Shown here piece by piece: positions 1-6,651 of a stretch of 6,651 nt of DNA. A program made the translations under genes and the position numbers. How positions within the stretch are numbered: the first letter of the stretch is position 1; every line of letters begins with the position of its first letter. The stretch spans positions 1 to 6,651 of the forward strand of contig CAMPHX010000071.1 in the NCBI GenBank assembly GCA_946886085.1, read 5' to 3'. This DNA comes from an uncultured Flavobacteriales bacterium. GTDB taxonomy: Bacteria; Bacteroidota; Bacteroidia; Flavobacteriales; Vicingaceae. The notes beneath the pieces were generated by a model. It made no database searches. It saw only the letters and a list, made by a program, of their open reading frames with translations, and was not told the DNA's origin.

Positions 1-1462
1 GTTTTAACTTGTTTAATAAAGCATTGTATTCACTTTCTAAGCTTTTAAAATATTTATCTGCTTTAGCGGCTTTTTCTAACTTTTCTAATAACGCTTCACT
101 ATCTGTAGTGTAGTCATAGTCCTTACCTTCAAGAAACTTAACAAACTTTTCATATTCTTCATCAGAAATAGTAAACGCATCTACTGCAGGAATTGCATTG
201 TTTTTTAATTTAAAAACTGTTGCATAATCAAACAAATGATTTTTTAGATACAAGCTGGTAGCAATATCGCTAATTTCTTTTTTCTCTACTTTAATATCGG
301 GTTCAATACCCATTCCGTCAAAAACAGGTCTATATGTTTTTAAGGTTTTAAACTCTCTTATTAAAGAATCCGGAATTGCATTTACTTTTCCATCCTCATC
401 TTTATGAGAATAATCTAATTTTTGAATACATCTTCCGCTTGGTGTATAATATTTAGCAACGGTAACTTTTAATTTTGAATTATAACTCAATGGTCTTACT
501 TGTTGCACCAATCCTTTTCCGAACGAACGATTTCCAATAATAACAGCTCTATCATGGTCTTGCAATGCTCCCGATACAATTTCTGAGGCAGATGCAGACA
601 TTTCATCTATCAACACTACAATAGGAATTTCTGTGTCAATAGGCATTGCTGTAGCTTTATAAATTTTATCCCAATCGCTAATTTTGCCTTTAGTACTAAC
701 TACTTCAGACCCTTTAGGAACAAAATAATTTACAATATCTATAGCTTCTTTCATTAATCCACCACCATTTCCTCTTAAATCTAAAATTAAAGACTTAGCA
801 TTTTGCTCTTTTAATTTTGTAAAAGCTGCTTTTACTTCAGCACCGGCAGACTCAGTAAATCCGTTTAACTTAATGTAACCTATATCATTTGAATACATTT
901 TGTAATAAGGTACATCGTCAATTTTAACCTCTTCTCTAACCACTTTTTTCTCAATTAGCTCTTCCGTTCCTGGTCTTTCAACTGTAATATTTAAAGTAGT
1001 TCCCGGTTGCCCTAAAAGTAAATCTCTAATTTCTGCAGTTGATTTATCTGTAACATCTTTTCCGTCAATTTTTAACAACCTATCTCCTGCCCATAAACCC
1101 GCTTTATGAGCTCCAAATCCTTCATACGGCTCAGAAATAACTACATGCTCACCATGTTGTTGAATTAATGCTCCAATTCCGCCATACTGACCTGTAGTCA
1201 TTAACTTATAATCTTCAATATTAGATTCAGGAATATAATTAGTGTAGGGATCTAACGATTCCAACATAGCATCAATTCCGGTTTTCATCAACTCTCCCGG
1301 ATCGGTATCATCAACATAGTAAATATTTAATTCACGAAAAAGTGTTGCAAAAATGTCGAGATTTTTAGAAACTTCAAAATAGCTATCTACAAAACCAACC
1401 GAAAAAACACTGGCTAATGTTATGCTTACTATTAAAATGTATTTTTTAAATTTTTGTGTCAT
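1..1462 (-). CDS. S41 family C-terminal processing protease (PDZ-containing), C-terminus cut by window edge
   Basis: This is a serine protease of the CTP/Tsp family (MEROPS S41), which cleaves exported proteins near their C-termini and uses a PDZ domain to recognise substrates. The 487 visible residues begin at an ATG 26 bp after the yidD stop. Residues 1-7 are basic, and about 8-25 form one hydrophobic segment with no lipobox, so it is probably an uncleaved anchor or signal peptide facing the periplasm. The PDZ domain spans about 88-165 (GGIGA at 94-98). The protease core spans about 185-390, with the loop RGNGGG at 230-235, SASASEI at 289-295 and FGKGLVQ at 314-320. From the 25-residue Ser-to-Lys spacing known in E. 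coli Tsp, I assign S291 as nucleophile, K316 as general base and Q320 as the third residue; all are present. A charged helical tail follows from about 395. No stop is reached; Bacteroidota homologues are usually somewhat longer, so a short C-terminal piece is missing. The family is secure, but the substrate is unknown. Confidence 0.95.
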   Translation of the reverse strand, partial: MTQKFKKYILIVSITLASVFSVGFVDSYFEVSKNLDIFATLFRELNIYYVDDTDPGELMKTGIDAMLESLDPYTNYIPESNIEDYKLMTTGQYGGIGALIQQHGEHVVISEPYEGFGAHKAGLWAGDRLLKIDGKDVTDKSTAEIRDLLLGQPGTTLNITVERPGTEELIEKKVVREEVKIDDVPYYKMYSNDIGYIKLNGFTESAGAEVKAAFTKLKEQNAKSLILDLRGNGGGLMKEAIDIVNYFVPKGSEVVSTKGKISDWDKIYKATAMPIDTEIPIVVLIDEMSASASEIVSGALQDHDRAVIIGNRSFGKGLVQQVRPLSYNSKLKVTVAKYYTPSGRCIQKLDYSHKDEDGKVNAIPDSLIREFKTLKTYRPVFDGMGIEPDIKVEKKEISDIATSLYLKNHLFDYATVFKLKNNAIPAVDAFTISDEEYEKFVKFLEGKDYDYTTDSEALLEKLEKAAKADKYFKSLESEYNALLNKLK

Positions 1463-1488
1463 GTATATTGTTTTAATCTTTAATTATC

Positions 1489-1710
1489 TTAAGGCACAGG
1501 ATTGTGTCCGTGTCCTCCCCAGGGATGGCAAGAAGAAATTCTTTTTATTGCCAACCAAGTTCCCTTAAAAGGACCATACTTTTCAATTGCCTCGAGACTG
1601 TATTGCGAACAAGTGGGTGAATACCTACAGTTTGCTCCTAAAAATGGAGAAATACTTAGTTGGTAAACTCTTATCAGCAAAACAACTATTTTACTTAATA
1701 TCCACTTCAC
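1489..1710 (-). CDS. yidD: Membrane protein insertion efficiency factor YidD
   Basis: YidD is a small inner-membrane-associated protein thought to help YidC insert membrane proteins. The 73 residues match the family's usual length of about 70-85. An amphipathic, hydrophobic N-terminus (about 3-24, with the family pattern [10 protein letters not shown]) leads into the diagnostic core [15 protein letters not shown] (C28, C34), then AIKRI and CHPWGG (C61), ending in the conserved NPVP. The C-terminal stretch carries three histidines (H62, H67, H69), where many homologues have a GGYDPVP-like end. The start codon is GTG. The protein has no internal Met, so a non-ATG start is unavoidable. The GTG overlaps the rnpA stop by 4 bp (GTGA), which suggests translational coupling. 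The gene lies directly after rnpA, a very common arrangement, and 26 bp before the S41 protease gene. Confidence 0.96.
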   Translation of the reverse strand: MKWILSKIVVLLIRVYQLSISPFLGANCRYSPTCSQYSLEAIEKYGPFKGTWLAIKRISSCHPWGGHGHNPVP

Positions 1711-2117
1711 AAGGCATCTCTTAAACGTGATAAAATTACTTTTATTTTTTCTTCTATCTCTTTGTATGACAAAATTTGTTCCGAACCATAAATCATCATC
1801 ATATTAATTTCTTTCTGATTTTCAAGCAGCTTAGTTTTTAAACCGTGATTATTTAATCGGTAAGCTTCTCTAACCCTTCTTTTAATTAAATTACGATTAA
1901 CCGCTAGCTTAATTTTTTTCTTAGGAACGCTAACACCAAAGTTAATAGGAACGTTATTTTGCTCATTCTTAATCTTATAAATTAGCCTTATAGGAAACTG
2001 ATTAATAGATTTTCCTTGTTTAAAAAGCAATTCAATTTCTTTTTGGCTTTTTAGTTTTTCTTTTTTGGAAAATTTATATGAAATGGGTTTGGTCAATGTT
2101 AAAGATGTTTTAAGCAA
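1707..2117 (-). CDS. rnpA: Ribonuclease P protein component
   Basis: RnpA is the protein subunit of RNase P. It binds the catalytic RNA and helps process the 5' leader of pre-tRNAs. The 136 codons include the N-terminal [15 protein letters not shown] segment (18-32), the central strand [10 protein letters not shown] (59-68), and the RNR signature [14 protein letters not shown] (74-87), which contacts the RNA. The protein is strongly basic, as expected. The start is uncertain: no ATG exists in any frame on this strand between the fdhD stop and the conserved core, and the first internal Met is residue 106. The upstream candidate TTG begins at 2117. A second TTG at codon 8 (2096) would give a 129-residue protein, nearer the usual short lead before FxKxEKLKS. 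Neither has a clear Shine-Dalgarno. The gene starts 22 bp after fdhD and overlaps yidD by 4 bp. The usual dnaA-rpmH-rnpA context is absent. Confidence 0.93.
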   Translation of the reverse strand: MLKTSLTLTKPISYKFSKKEKLKSQKEIELLFKQGKSINQFPIRLIYKIKNEQNNVPINFGVSVPKKKIKLAVNRNLIKRRVREAYRLNNHGLKTKLLENQKEINMMMIYGSEQILSYKEIEEKIKVILSRLRDAL

Positions 2118-2122
2118 AAATA
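2115..2122 (-). promoter_or_regulatory. Candidate Bacteroidota -7 box (TATTTTTG) at the rnpA start
   Basis: The minus strand reads TATTTTTG, an exact match to the TAnnTTTG -7 element recognised by the Bacteroidota primary sigma factor. No convincing -33 TTG is seen at the usual spacing; the nearest TTG is only 12 bases upstream. If the box is functional, transcription would begin around 2108. That lies inside the longest rnpA reading frame and would favour the TTG at 2096 as start. It would give rnpA-yidD-protease a promoter separate from fdhD. An 8-base motif with four Ts is easily found by chance in AT-rich DNA. Confidence 0.3.
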
Positions 2123-2139
2123 CGAAGAGAAAAACAATT

Positions 2140-2934
2140 CTATTCTTTTATTCTTTGCTGATGAGCGTAACATGTTGCTTTATTTTCTCTGCAAAAACCA
2201 AGAAGCGTTATACCTAATTCTTTAGCAAAATCTACTGCTAAACTTGATGGAGCCGAAACTGCTCCCAGTACCGGAATTTTAGCTGCATAAGCTTTGGCAA
2301 CAATTTCATAAGAAATCCTTCCACTTACCACCATACATTTTGCTTGTTTTAGTTGATTAGTAGCTACAAGGTTTCCAATAACTTTATCTACCGCATTGTG
2401 TCTACCGACATCTTCTTTTAACGAAAGCAAAGTACCATCTTTAGCAAATGCTGCTGCTGCATGAGAGCCTCCCGATTGATGAAATGTAGGTTGACCTTTT
2501 TTCATAGTTTCAAACATGGTGTAAAGGTCTTTTATGGCAATAATTTGCTCTTGTTTTTCAATTTTTTTGCCCCCTGAAAGCTCCTGTAATTCTTGTTGTC
2601 CACATATTCCACAAGAACTTACAGATAATAAATTCCTACTGTTTTTATAACCATTGCCCAATTGATTTTCATCTATCTCTACAAAGGCTTTGGAAACACC
2701 ATTTTTTTCATCTTTTTCAATAAATACTGATAACGTTTTTTTTCCTCTATAAATATCTTCAGCATATAATAGTCCTCTAACCAAGTCCTCATCATCACCT
2801 GGAGTTCGCATAGTAATGGAAAAAGTTTTGTTATTGATATAAATCTGTAAGCCTTCCTCAATGGTTAAGTTATCTTCAACTATTATGGCTTCATTTTTAC
2901 AAAACTTTTTTCCTTGGTATTGTTGTATTTTCAT
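2140..2934 (-). CDS. fdhD: Formate dehydrogenase accessory sulfurtransferase FdhD
   Basis: FdhD takes sulfur from a cysteine desulfurase (IscS in E. coli) and passes it to the molybdenum bis-MGD cofactor, a step needed for active formate dehydrogenase. It is a cytoplasmic maturation factor. The 264 residues match the family length. The mobile-loop CxxC of the family is present as SSCGICGQ (C108 and C111, equivalent to C121/C124 in E. coli FdhD). Further family blocks follow: HQSGGSHAAA (152-161), EDVGRHNAVDKVIG (174-187, nucleotide/cofactor-binding region), SGRISYEIV (204-212), SAPSSLAVDFA (227-237) and GFCRENKATCYA (246-257). The N-terminal region holds RTPGDDEDLVRGLLYAE (43-59). The start is the ATG just after a short AT-rich stretch, without an obvious Shine-Dalgarno. 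The infB terminator lies upstream and rnpA follows 22 bp downstream. No molybdoenzyme or cofactor gene is visible, so its target enzyme must be encoded elsewhere. Confidence 0.96.
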   Translation of the reverse strand: MKIQQYQGKKFCKNEAIIVEDNLTIEEGLQIYINNKTFSITMRTPGDDEDLVRGLLYAEDIYRGKKTLSVFIEKDEKNGVSKAFVEIDENQLGNGYKNSRNLLSVSSCGICGQQELQELSGGKKIEKQEQIIAIKDLYTMFETMKKGQPTFHQSGGSHAAAAFAKDGTLLSLKEDVGRHNAVDKVIGNLVATNQLKQAKCMVVSGRISYEIVAKAYAAKIPVLGAVSAPSSLAVDFAKELGITLLGFCRENKATCYAHQQRIKE

Positions 2935-2956
2935 TTGACTTTAATCAGTAAAGTTG

Positions 2957-2964
2957 TAAAAATA
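2957..2964 (-). promoter_or_regulatory. Possible -7 box upstream of fdhD (TATTTTTA)
   Basis: Between the infB terminator and fdhD the minus strand reads TATTTTTA, one base off the Bacteroidota TAnnTTTG -7 consensus. It sits 22 bases before the fdhD ATG, so transcription would begin with a very short leader. A promoter is expected somewhere here because a terminator precedes the gene. No matching -33 TTG is seen at normal spacing, and the T-run belongs partly to the terminator tail, so support is weak. Confidence 0.2.
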
Positions 2965-2966
2965 GG

Positions 2967-3009
2967 AATAAAAAATAATCCTGACCAGTAAAAAACCAAT
3001 CAGGATTAT
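2967..3009 (-). terminator. Intrinsic terminator after infB
   Basis: Two perfectly complementary 10-base arms (ATAATCCTGA at 3009-3000 and TCAGGATTAT at 2984-2975 on the minus strand) enclose a 15-base loop. In the minus direction they are followed by TTTTTATT. The structure begins 20 bases beyond the infB stop codon, where a terminator for nusA-infB would be expected. The stem has only three G-C pairs, so termination may be partial. The other strand has no T-run after the hairpin, so it is oriented for minus-strand transcription. Confidence 0.68.
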
Positions 3010-3029
3010 ACATTATAATTTATTAAGAA

Positions 3030-5714
3030 TTACATCTTTTGTTTCACCTCAACTTGTTCATAAGCTTCAACAATGTCGCCTTCTTTAATGTCATTAAACT
3101 TATCAATATTCAATCCACACTCATAACCTTTGGTAACTTCTTTAACGTCATCTTTAAATCGTTTAAGTGAACCTAATGTTCCTGTATAAACTACGATTCC
3201 ATCTCTAATAACTCTTACATTGCTCGTCCTGTAAATTTTTCCTTCTTGAACCATACAACCTGCAATTGTTCCCACTTTAGAGATTTTAAATATTTCTCTA
3301 ATTTCAACTGTTCCGGTAATTTTCTCCTCAAATTTAGGAGCTAACATACCTTCCATTGCATCTTTAATTTCTTCAATAGCATCGTAAATAATCGAATACA
3401 ATCTAACATCTATTTGTTCTTGTTCAGCAAGTTTTCTAGCATTCACAGATGGTCTTACTTGGAAACCAATAATAATAGCATCAGAAGCCGCTGCTAACAT
3501 CACATCCGACTCAGAAATTTGTCCTACAGATTTATGTATGATATTTACTTCAATTTGGTCGGTAGATAATTTTTGTAATGAATCAGATAGTGCTTCAATA
3601 GAACCATCCACATCACCTTTAATAATTACATTAAGCTCTTTAAAGTCTCCAATAGCCAATCTTCTTCCTATCTCATCTAAAGTAATGTGTTTATTGGTTC
3701 TAGCTCCTTGCTCTCTTACTAACTGAAGTCGTCTTTCAGCAATATTTCTAGCCTCTCTCTCATCTTCCATTACATAAAACTTATCACCCGCACTTGGAGC
3801 TCCATTTAATCCTAATAATGATACAGGAGTTGATGGCCCTGCTTCTATAATTTTTGTACCACGCTCATTAAACATAGCTTTAACTTTTCCACTATAACAT
3901 CCGGCCAATAATACATCTCCAACTTTCATTGTTCCAGATTGAACTAACAAAGTAGAAACATAACCTTTCCCTTTATCCAATTCAGATTCTATAACTGTTC
4001 CTCTACCTTTTTTATTCGGATTTGCTTTTAATTCTAACATTTCTGCTTCTAGCAATACTTTTTCCAATAAATCTTCTACATTGGTACCAAATTTTGCTGA
4101 TATCTCTTGTGTTTGATATTTTCCTCCCCATTCTTCTACTAAAATATTCATAGCAGAAAGTTCTTCCCTTAATCTATCAACATTTGCTCCTTCTTTATCA
4201 ATTTTATTGAATGCAAAAACAATAGGAACTCCTGCCGCTTGAGCATGATTAATTGCCTCTTTTGTTTGGGGCATTATATTATCATCTGCAGCAATTACAA
4301 TAATAGCAATATCTGTTACCTGAGCTCCACGAGCACGCATAGCGGTAAAGGCTTCGTGACCAGGAGTATCTAAAAATGCTATTCTTTTGCCATTGTCTAA
4401 TGTTACCGAATAAGCTCCAATATGTTGCGTAATTCCTCCAGCTTCACCGGCAATTACATTTGCTTTTCTGACATAGTCCAATAAAGATGTTTTACCATGA
4501 TCTACGTGACCCATCACAGTAACTATTGGTGCTCTATCTAATAAATCTTTAGGATCTTCTTCTTCTTCTTGTTCAAAATCTAAGTTTTCTGAAGCAGAAA
4601 TAAATTGAACAGAATAACCAAACTCTTCTGCAATAATAGAAATGGTTTCTGCATCTAAACGTTGATTAATAGAAACAAACAAGCCTAAACTCATACATGC
4701 TCCAATTACTTCATTAACATTTACATTCATTAATTTTGACAGCTCATTTGCTGTAACAAATTCAGTAATTTTTATTATTGATTTTTCTTTTTCTTCTCTT
4801 TCAACATTTTTCTGAGCTTCTTCACTTGCCGCTAATCTTTTGTCTTTTCTGTGTTTTACAGATTTGCTTTTCCCTCCACCTGTTAAACGAGCAAGTGTTT
4901 CTTTTACCTGATCTTGAATTTGTTTTTCTGTTAATTCTTGTTTTTTCTCTACTCTTTCACCTTTTTGTTGTCCTTTTTTAGCGAATTTTTTTGGAGCATC
5001 TGATAAATCAACTTTTTTACTAAGTCTTTTTCTTTTAGATTTATTTCCTGACTTATCATCATCAACAACATTTTTTTCTTTATTAGATGACGCAACCGGT
5101 TTTCTTTTTTCAAACTTCTTCTCAACGGGAAGGTCTATAGTTCTCAGAACCTTAATATCATTTAGTTTTTCATAAACCGTTTCGATACTTTGAGGACCCT
5201 CTTTTTTAGGTTGTTCTTCTTTCTTCTTTTCCTCTTTAGTTTCTGCTTTTGGAGCTTCTTCTTCTTTTTTAGGTTCCTCTTTCTTTTCTTCCTGTTTTTC
5301 AGCAGTTTTTACTTTTTTATCAGGTCTGGTTTTAGAGTTAATGCTATCCAAATCTATTTTAGATATAACTTTAGGTCCTTTTGTTTCTTCTTCCTGAACA
5401 GATTCTTCTTTAACAACCGTCTCTTCTGATTTTTCCTCAACCTTTTCTTCTGCTTCAACCTTTTTTTCTGTTGGTTTTATAGAAATTGTTTCTTTTTCAG
5501 ATCCTATTGTTATCTTTTTGGACTCTTCTTTCGTATTCTTATCTTGCTGAAATTCATCAAGTAAAACAGCATAAACGCCTTCATCCAATTTTGTATTAGG
5601 ATTGCTTTCAATCTTAATATTTTTAGATTCTAAAAATTCAACAATGGTATGAATACCAATGTTAAATTCTTTTGCTACTTTACTTAATCGTTTTACTTGT
5701 GATCCGTTAGACAT
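3030..5714 (-). CDS. infB: Translation initiation factor IF-2
   Basis: IF-2 is the GTPase that brings fMet-tRNA to the 30S subunit and promotes 50S joining. The 894 residues are complete. Residues about 6-56 form a small N-terminal helical module ([12 protein letters not shown] onward). About 60-310 is a low-complexity, Lys/Glu-rich, presumably disordered linker. A second IF2_N-like module ([20 protein letters not shown]) lies at about 319-375. The G domain follows: G1 GHVDHGKT 402-409, G2 [10 protein letters not shown] 426-435, G3 DTPGH 449-453, G4 NKID 503-506, G5 SAKFG 539-543. All GTPase residues are intact, including the histidine of DTPGH. Domain II starts near 568 ([16 protein letters not shown]), domain III near 680-790, and the fMet-tRNA-binding C-terminal domain from about 795 to the end ([20 protein letters not shown]). 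The start ATG follows an AAAGGA-like Shine-Dalgarno. It lies 93 bp after nusA, the conserved nusA-infB order, and ends 20 bp before the terminator. Confidence 0.98.
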   Translation of the reverse strand: MSNGSQVKRLSKVAKEFNIGIHTIVEFLESKNIKIESNPNTKLDEGVYAVLLDEFQQDKNTKEESKKITIGSEKETISIKPTEKKVEAEEKVEEKSEETVVKEESVQEEETKGPKVISKIDLDSINSKTRPDKKVKTAEKQEEKKEEPKKEEEAPKAETKEEKKKEEQPKKEGPQSIETVYEKLNDIKVLRTIDLPVEKKFEKRKPVASSNKEKNVVDDDKSGNKSKRKRLSKKVDLSDAPKKFAKKGQQKGERVEKKQELTEKQIQDQVKETLARLTGGGKSKSVKHRKDKRLAASEEAQKNVEREEKEKSIIKITEFVTANELSKLMNVNVNEVIGACMSLGLFVSINQRLDAETISIIAEEFGYSVQFISASENLDFEQEEEEDPKDLLDRAPIVTVMGHVDHGKTSLLDYVRKANVIAGEAGGITQHIGAYSVTLDNGKRIAFLDTPGHEAFTAMRARGAQVTDIAIIVIAADDNIMPQTKEAINHAQAAGVPIVFAFNKIDKEGANVDRLREELSAMNILVEEWGGKYQTQEISAKFGTNVEDLLEKVLLEAEMLELKANPNKKGRGTVIESELDKGKGYVSTLLVQSGTMKVGDVLLAGCYSGKVKAMFNERGTKIIEAGPSTPVSLLGLNGAPSAGDKFYVMEDEREARNIAERRLQLVREQGARTNKHITLDEIGRRLAIGDFKELNVIIKGDVDGSIEALSDSLQKLSTDQIEVNIIHKSVGQISESDVMLAAASDAIIIGFQVRPSVNARKLAEQEQIDVRLYSIIYDAIEEIKDAMEGMLAPKFEEKITGTVEIREIFKISKVGTIAGCMVQEGKIYRTSNVRVIRDGIVVYTGTLGSLKRFKDDVKEVTKGYECGLNIDKFNDIKEGDIVEAYEQVEVKQKM

Positions 5715-5720
5715 ACTTTT

Positions 5721-5727
5721 ATCCTTT
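5721..5727 (-). promoter_or_regulatory. Ribosome binding site of infB (AAAGGAT)
   Basis: The minus strand reads AAAGGAT six bases before the infB ATG. It resembles a Shine-Dalgarno and is the clearest one in this window. It supports the chosen ATG at 5714. Bacteroidota ribosomes generally rely little on Shine-Dalgarno pairing, so its strength as a signal is uncertain. Confidence 0.5.
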
Positions 5728-5736
5728 TTTTACAAT

Positions 5737-5763
5737 ATTATTGATTATATTTTAATCGATAAT
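5737..5763 (-). repeat. Inverted repeat in the infB leader
   Basis: Two 11-base arms (ATTATTGATTA at 5737-5747 and TAATCGATAAT at 5753-5763 on the plus strand) pair at 10 of 11 positions across a 5-base spacer. The odd position is C-A in minus-strand RNA and G-T on the other strand. It sits in the 93-bp nusA-infB gap, just upstream of the infB ribosome binding site. It has only one full G-C pair and no T-run directly after it, so it is not a convincing terminator. It could be a weak leader hairpin, a protein-binding site, or chance symmetry in AT-rich DNA. Confidence 0.35.
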
Positions 5764-5807
5764 TTTAATGTGCTACTAATATATGAAATACTGAGGAATT
5801 TAAAAAA

Positions 5808-6651
5808 TTAATCTTCAAACTCTTCTTTCAATATACTCATAACGTCTTCTACAGTTTCTATTTCTAAATCTGTTCTCTTAACTAATTCTTCAACCGACAA
5901 ATCTAATACACTTCTTGCAGTATCGCATCCAATAGATTTAAGTTCTTCCAACACCCATCCTTCTATTTCATCAGCAAATTCATCTAATGCAACATCATCA
6001 GAATCATCATCAATATCTCTATAAACATCTATTTCAAAGCCTACTAATTTTCCGGCTAATTTAATATTGTGCCCTCCTTTACCAATAGCTAAAGATATTT
6101 GATCTGGTTTTAAGAACACTTCAGCTTTTTTAGTTTCTCTATCTAGTTTAATAGAGGTTGTTTTTGCCGGACTTAATGCTCTTTGAATGTATAATTCGAT
6201 GTTATTAGTATAATTAATTACATCTATATTCTCGTTTCTTAATTCTCTAACAATTCCGTGAATTCTCGCTCCTTTCATCCCTACACAAGCTCCTACCGGA
6301 TCAATTCTATCATCATAAGATTCTACGGCTACTTTTGCTCTTTCTCCCGGTTCTCTAACTATGTTTTTGATGGTAATTAATCCGTCAAAAATTTCAGGAA
6401 CTTCTAATTCAAATAATCTTTCTAAGAATAATGGAGATGTTCTTGAAAGAATAATTGCAGGTTTGTTGTTTTTCATATCAACACGAACTACAACTGCTCT
6501 TACGCTATCTCCTTTTTTAAATCTATCGCTAGGAATTTGCTCAGACTTTGGCAGAATAAGCTCATTATCTTGATCGTCTAAAATTAAAATTTCTCTTTTC
6601 CAAATTTGGTAAACCTCGCCTGTAATTAGTTCTCCTACTCTATCTTTATAT
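5808..6651 (-). CDS. nusA: Transcription termination/antitermination factor NusA, N-terminus cut by window edge
   Basis: NusA binds RNA polymerase and nascent RNA and controls pausing, termination and antitermination. The reading frame is open to the right edge. Reading in from base 6650 gives 280 residues; Bacteroidota NusA is usually a little over 400, so the N-terminal polymerase-binding domain and the start of S1 are missing. The ATG at 6476 falls inside the gene and is not the start. In the visible fragment, about 5-70 is the rest of the S1 domain (GELITGEVYQIWKRE). KH1 covers about 100-165 with VGMKGARI at 122-129 (GxxG), and KH2 about 170-210 with IGKGGHNIKLAG at 189-200. An acidic linker (DIDDDSDD, 212-219) leads to a C-terminal helical module (about 225-280; EGWVLEELKSIGCDTARSVL). 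There is a single such module, not the acidic repeat pair of E. coli NusA. It lies upstream of infB, as in most bacteria; rimP would be expected further upstream, outside the window. Confidence 0.97.
   Translation of the reverse strand, partial: YKDRVGELITGEVYQIWKREILILDDQDNELILPKSEQIPSDRFKKGDSVRAVVVRVDMKNNKPAIILSRTSPLFLERLFELEVPEIFDGLITIKNIVREPGERAKVAVESYDDRIDPVGACVGMKGARIHGIVRELRNENIDVINYTNNIELYIQRALSPAKTTSIKLDRETKKAEVFLKPDQISLAIGKGGHNIKLAGKLVGFEIDVYRDIDDDSDDVALDEFADEIEGWVLEELKSIGCDTARSVLDLSVEELVKRTDLEIETVEDVMSILKEEFED

Noticed and set aside
2679..2861. Minus-strand open frame of 60 codons
   Set aside because: It is an out-of-frame shadow inside fdhD with no independent support.
3538..3726. 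Plus-strand open frame of 62 codons
   Set aside because: It lies wholly antisense within the conserved domain III region of infB and shows no family features.
4778..5429. Plus-strand open frames at 4778-4981 and 5190-5429 encoding very Phe/Leu-rich peptides resembling membrane proteins
   Set aside because: They are the antisense of the Lys/Glu-rich IF-2 linker; AAA/GAA codons read backwards give Phe/Leu/Ser runs. The minus-strand frame is a complete, recognisable gene.
5190..5480. Pyrimidine-rich (TTC/TCT-rich) plus-strand tract considered as a tandem repeat
   Set aside because: There is no fixed unit length or exact period. It is explained by the Lys/Glu codons of the IF-2 linker.
6474..6476. 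ATG that would make nusA a 222-residue gene
   Set aside because: The frame continues upstream to the window edge and encodes the rest of the S1 domain, so this is an internal Met.
6361..6573. Plus-strand open frame of 70 codons
   Set aside because: It is antisense to the S1/KH region of nusA, which is open and conserved on the minus strand.
1..6651. Hidden defence system, mobile element, CRISPR array, tRNA or riboswitch
   Set aside because: No direct-repeat array, transposase or integrase signature, cloverleaf pattern or long structured leader was seen. All gaps are under 100 bp and every gene belongs to a known family.

Overview
The window comes from a low-GC, AT-rich bacterial chromosome. 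It is most likely from the Bacteroidota, and probably a Flavobacteriia-like lineage. Support comes from the protein style: the initiation factor 2 N-terminus and long Lys/Glu-rich linker, the NusA C-terminus without long acidic repeats, and the CTP-type protease with an extended C-terminus. Shine-Dalgarno sequences are also weak or absent. This placement is inferred from remembered family features, not from a search. All six genes lie on the minus strand, so transcription runs from high to low coordinates, and coding density is high.

In transcription order (right to left): the C-terminal two-thirds of nusA (cut by the right edge), infB (translation initiation factor IF-2, complete, 894 aa), a hairpin plus T-run that reads as an intrinsic terminator, fdhD (sulfurtransferase for formate dehydrogenase maturation, 264 aa), rnpA (RNase P protein, about 129-136 aa), yidD (membrane-insertion efficiency factor, 73 aa), and an S41 C-terminal processing protease with a PDZ domain (487 residues visible, cut by the left edge). 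No gap between genes exceeds 95 bp.

There are two transcription blocks. nusA-infB is the widely conserved transcription/translation factor operon. The terminator separates it from a compact second block, fdhD-rnpA-yidD-S41 protease, with gaps of 22 bp, a 4-bp overlap and 26 bp. rnpA-yidD is a classic pair. fdhD is the functional outsider, because no formate dehydrogenase or molybdenum cofactor gene is visible nearby.

I found no mobile element, CRISPR array, RNA gene or unknown protein family. The window is essentially ordinary housekeeping DNA. The points worth a second look are small: rnpA and yidD both lack any usable ATG start, a Bacteroidota-type -7 promoter motif sits exactly on the most upstream plausible rnpA start codon, and an inverted repeat lies in the infB leader.
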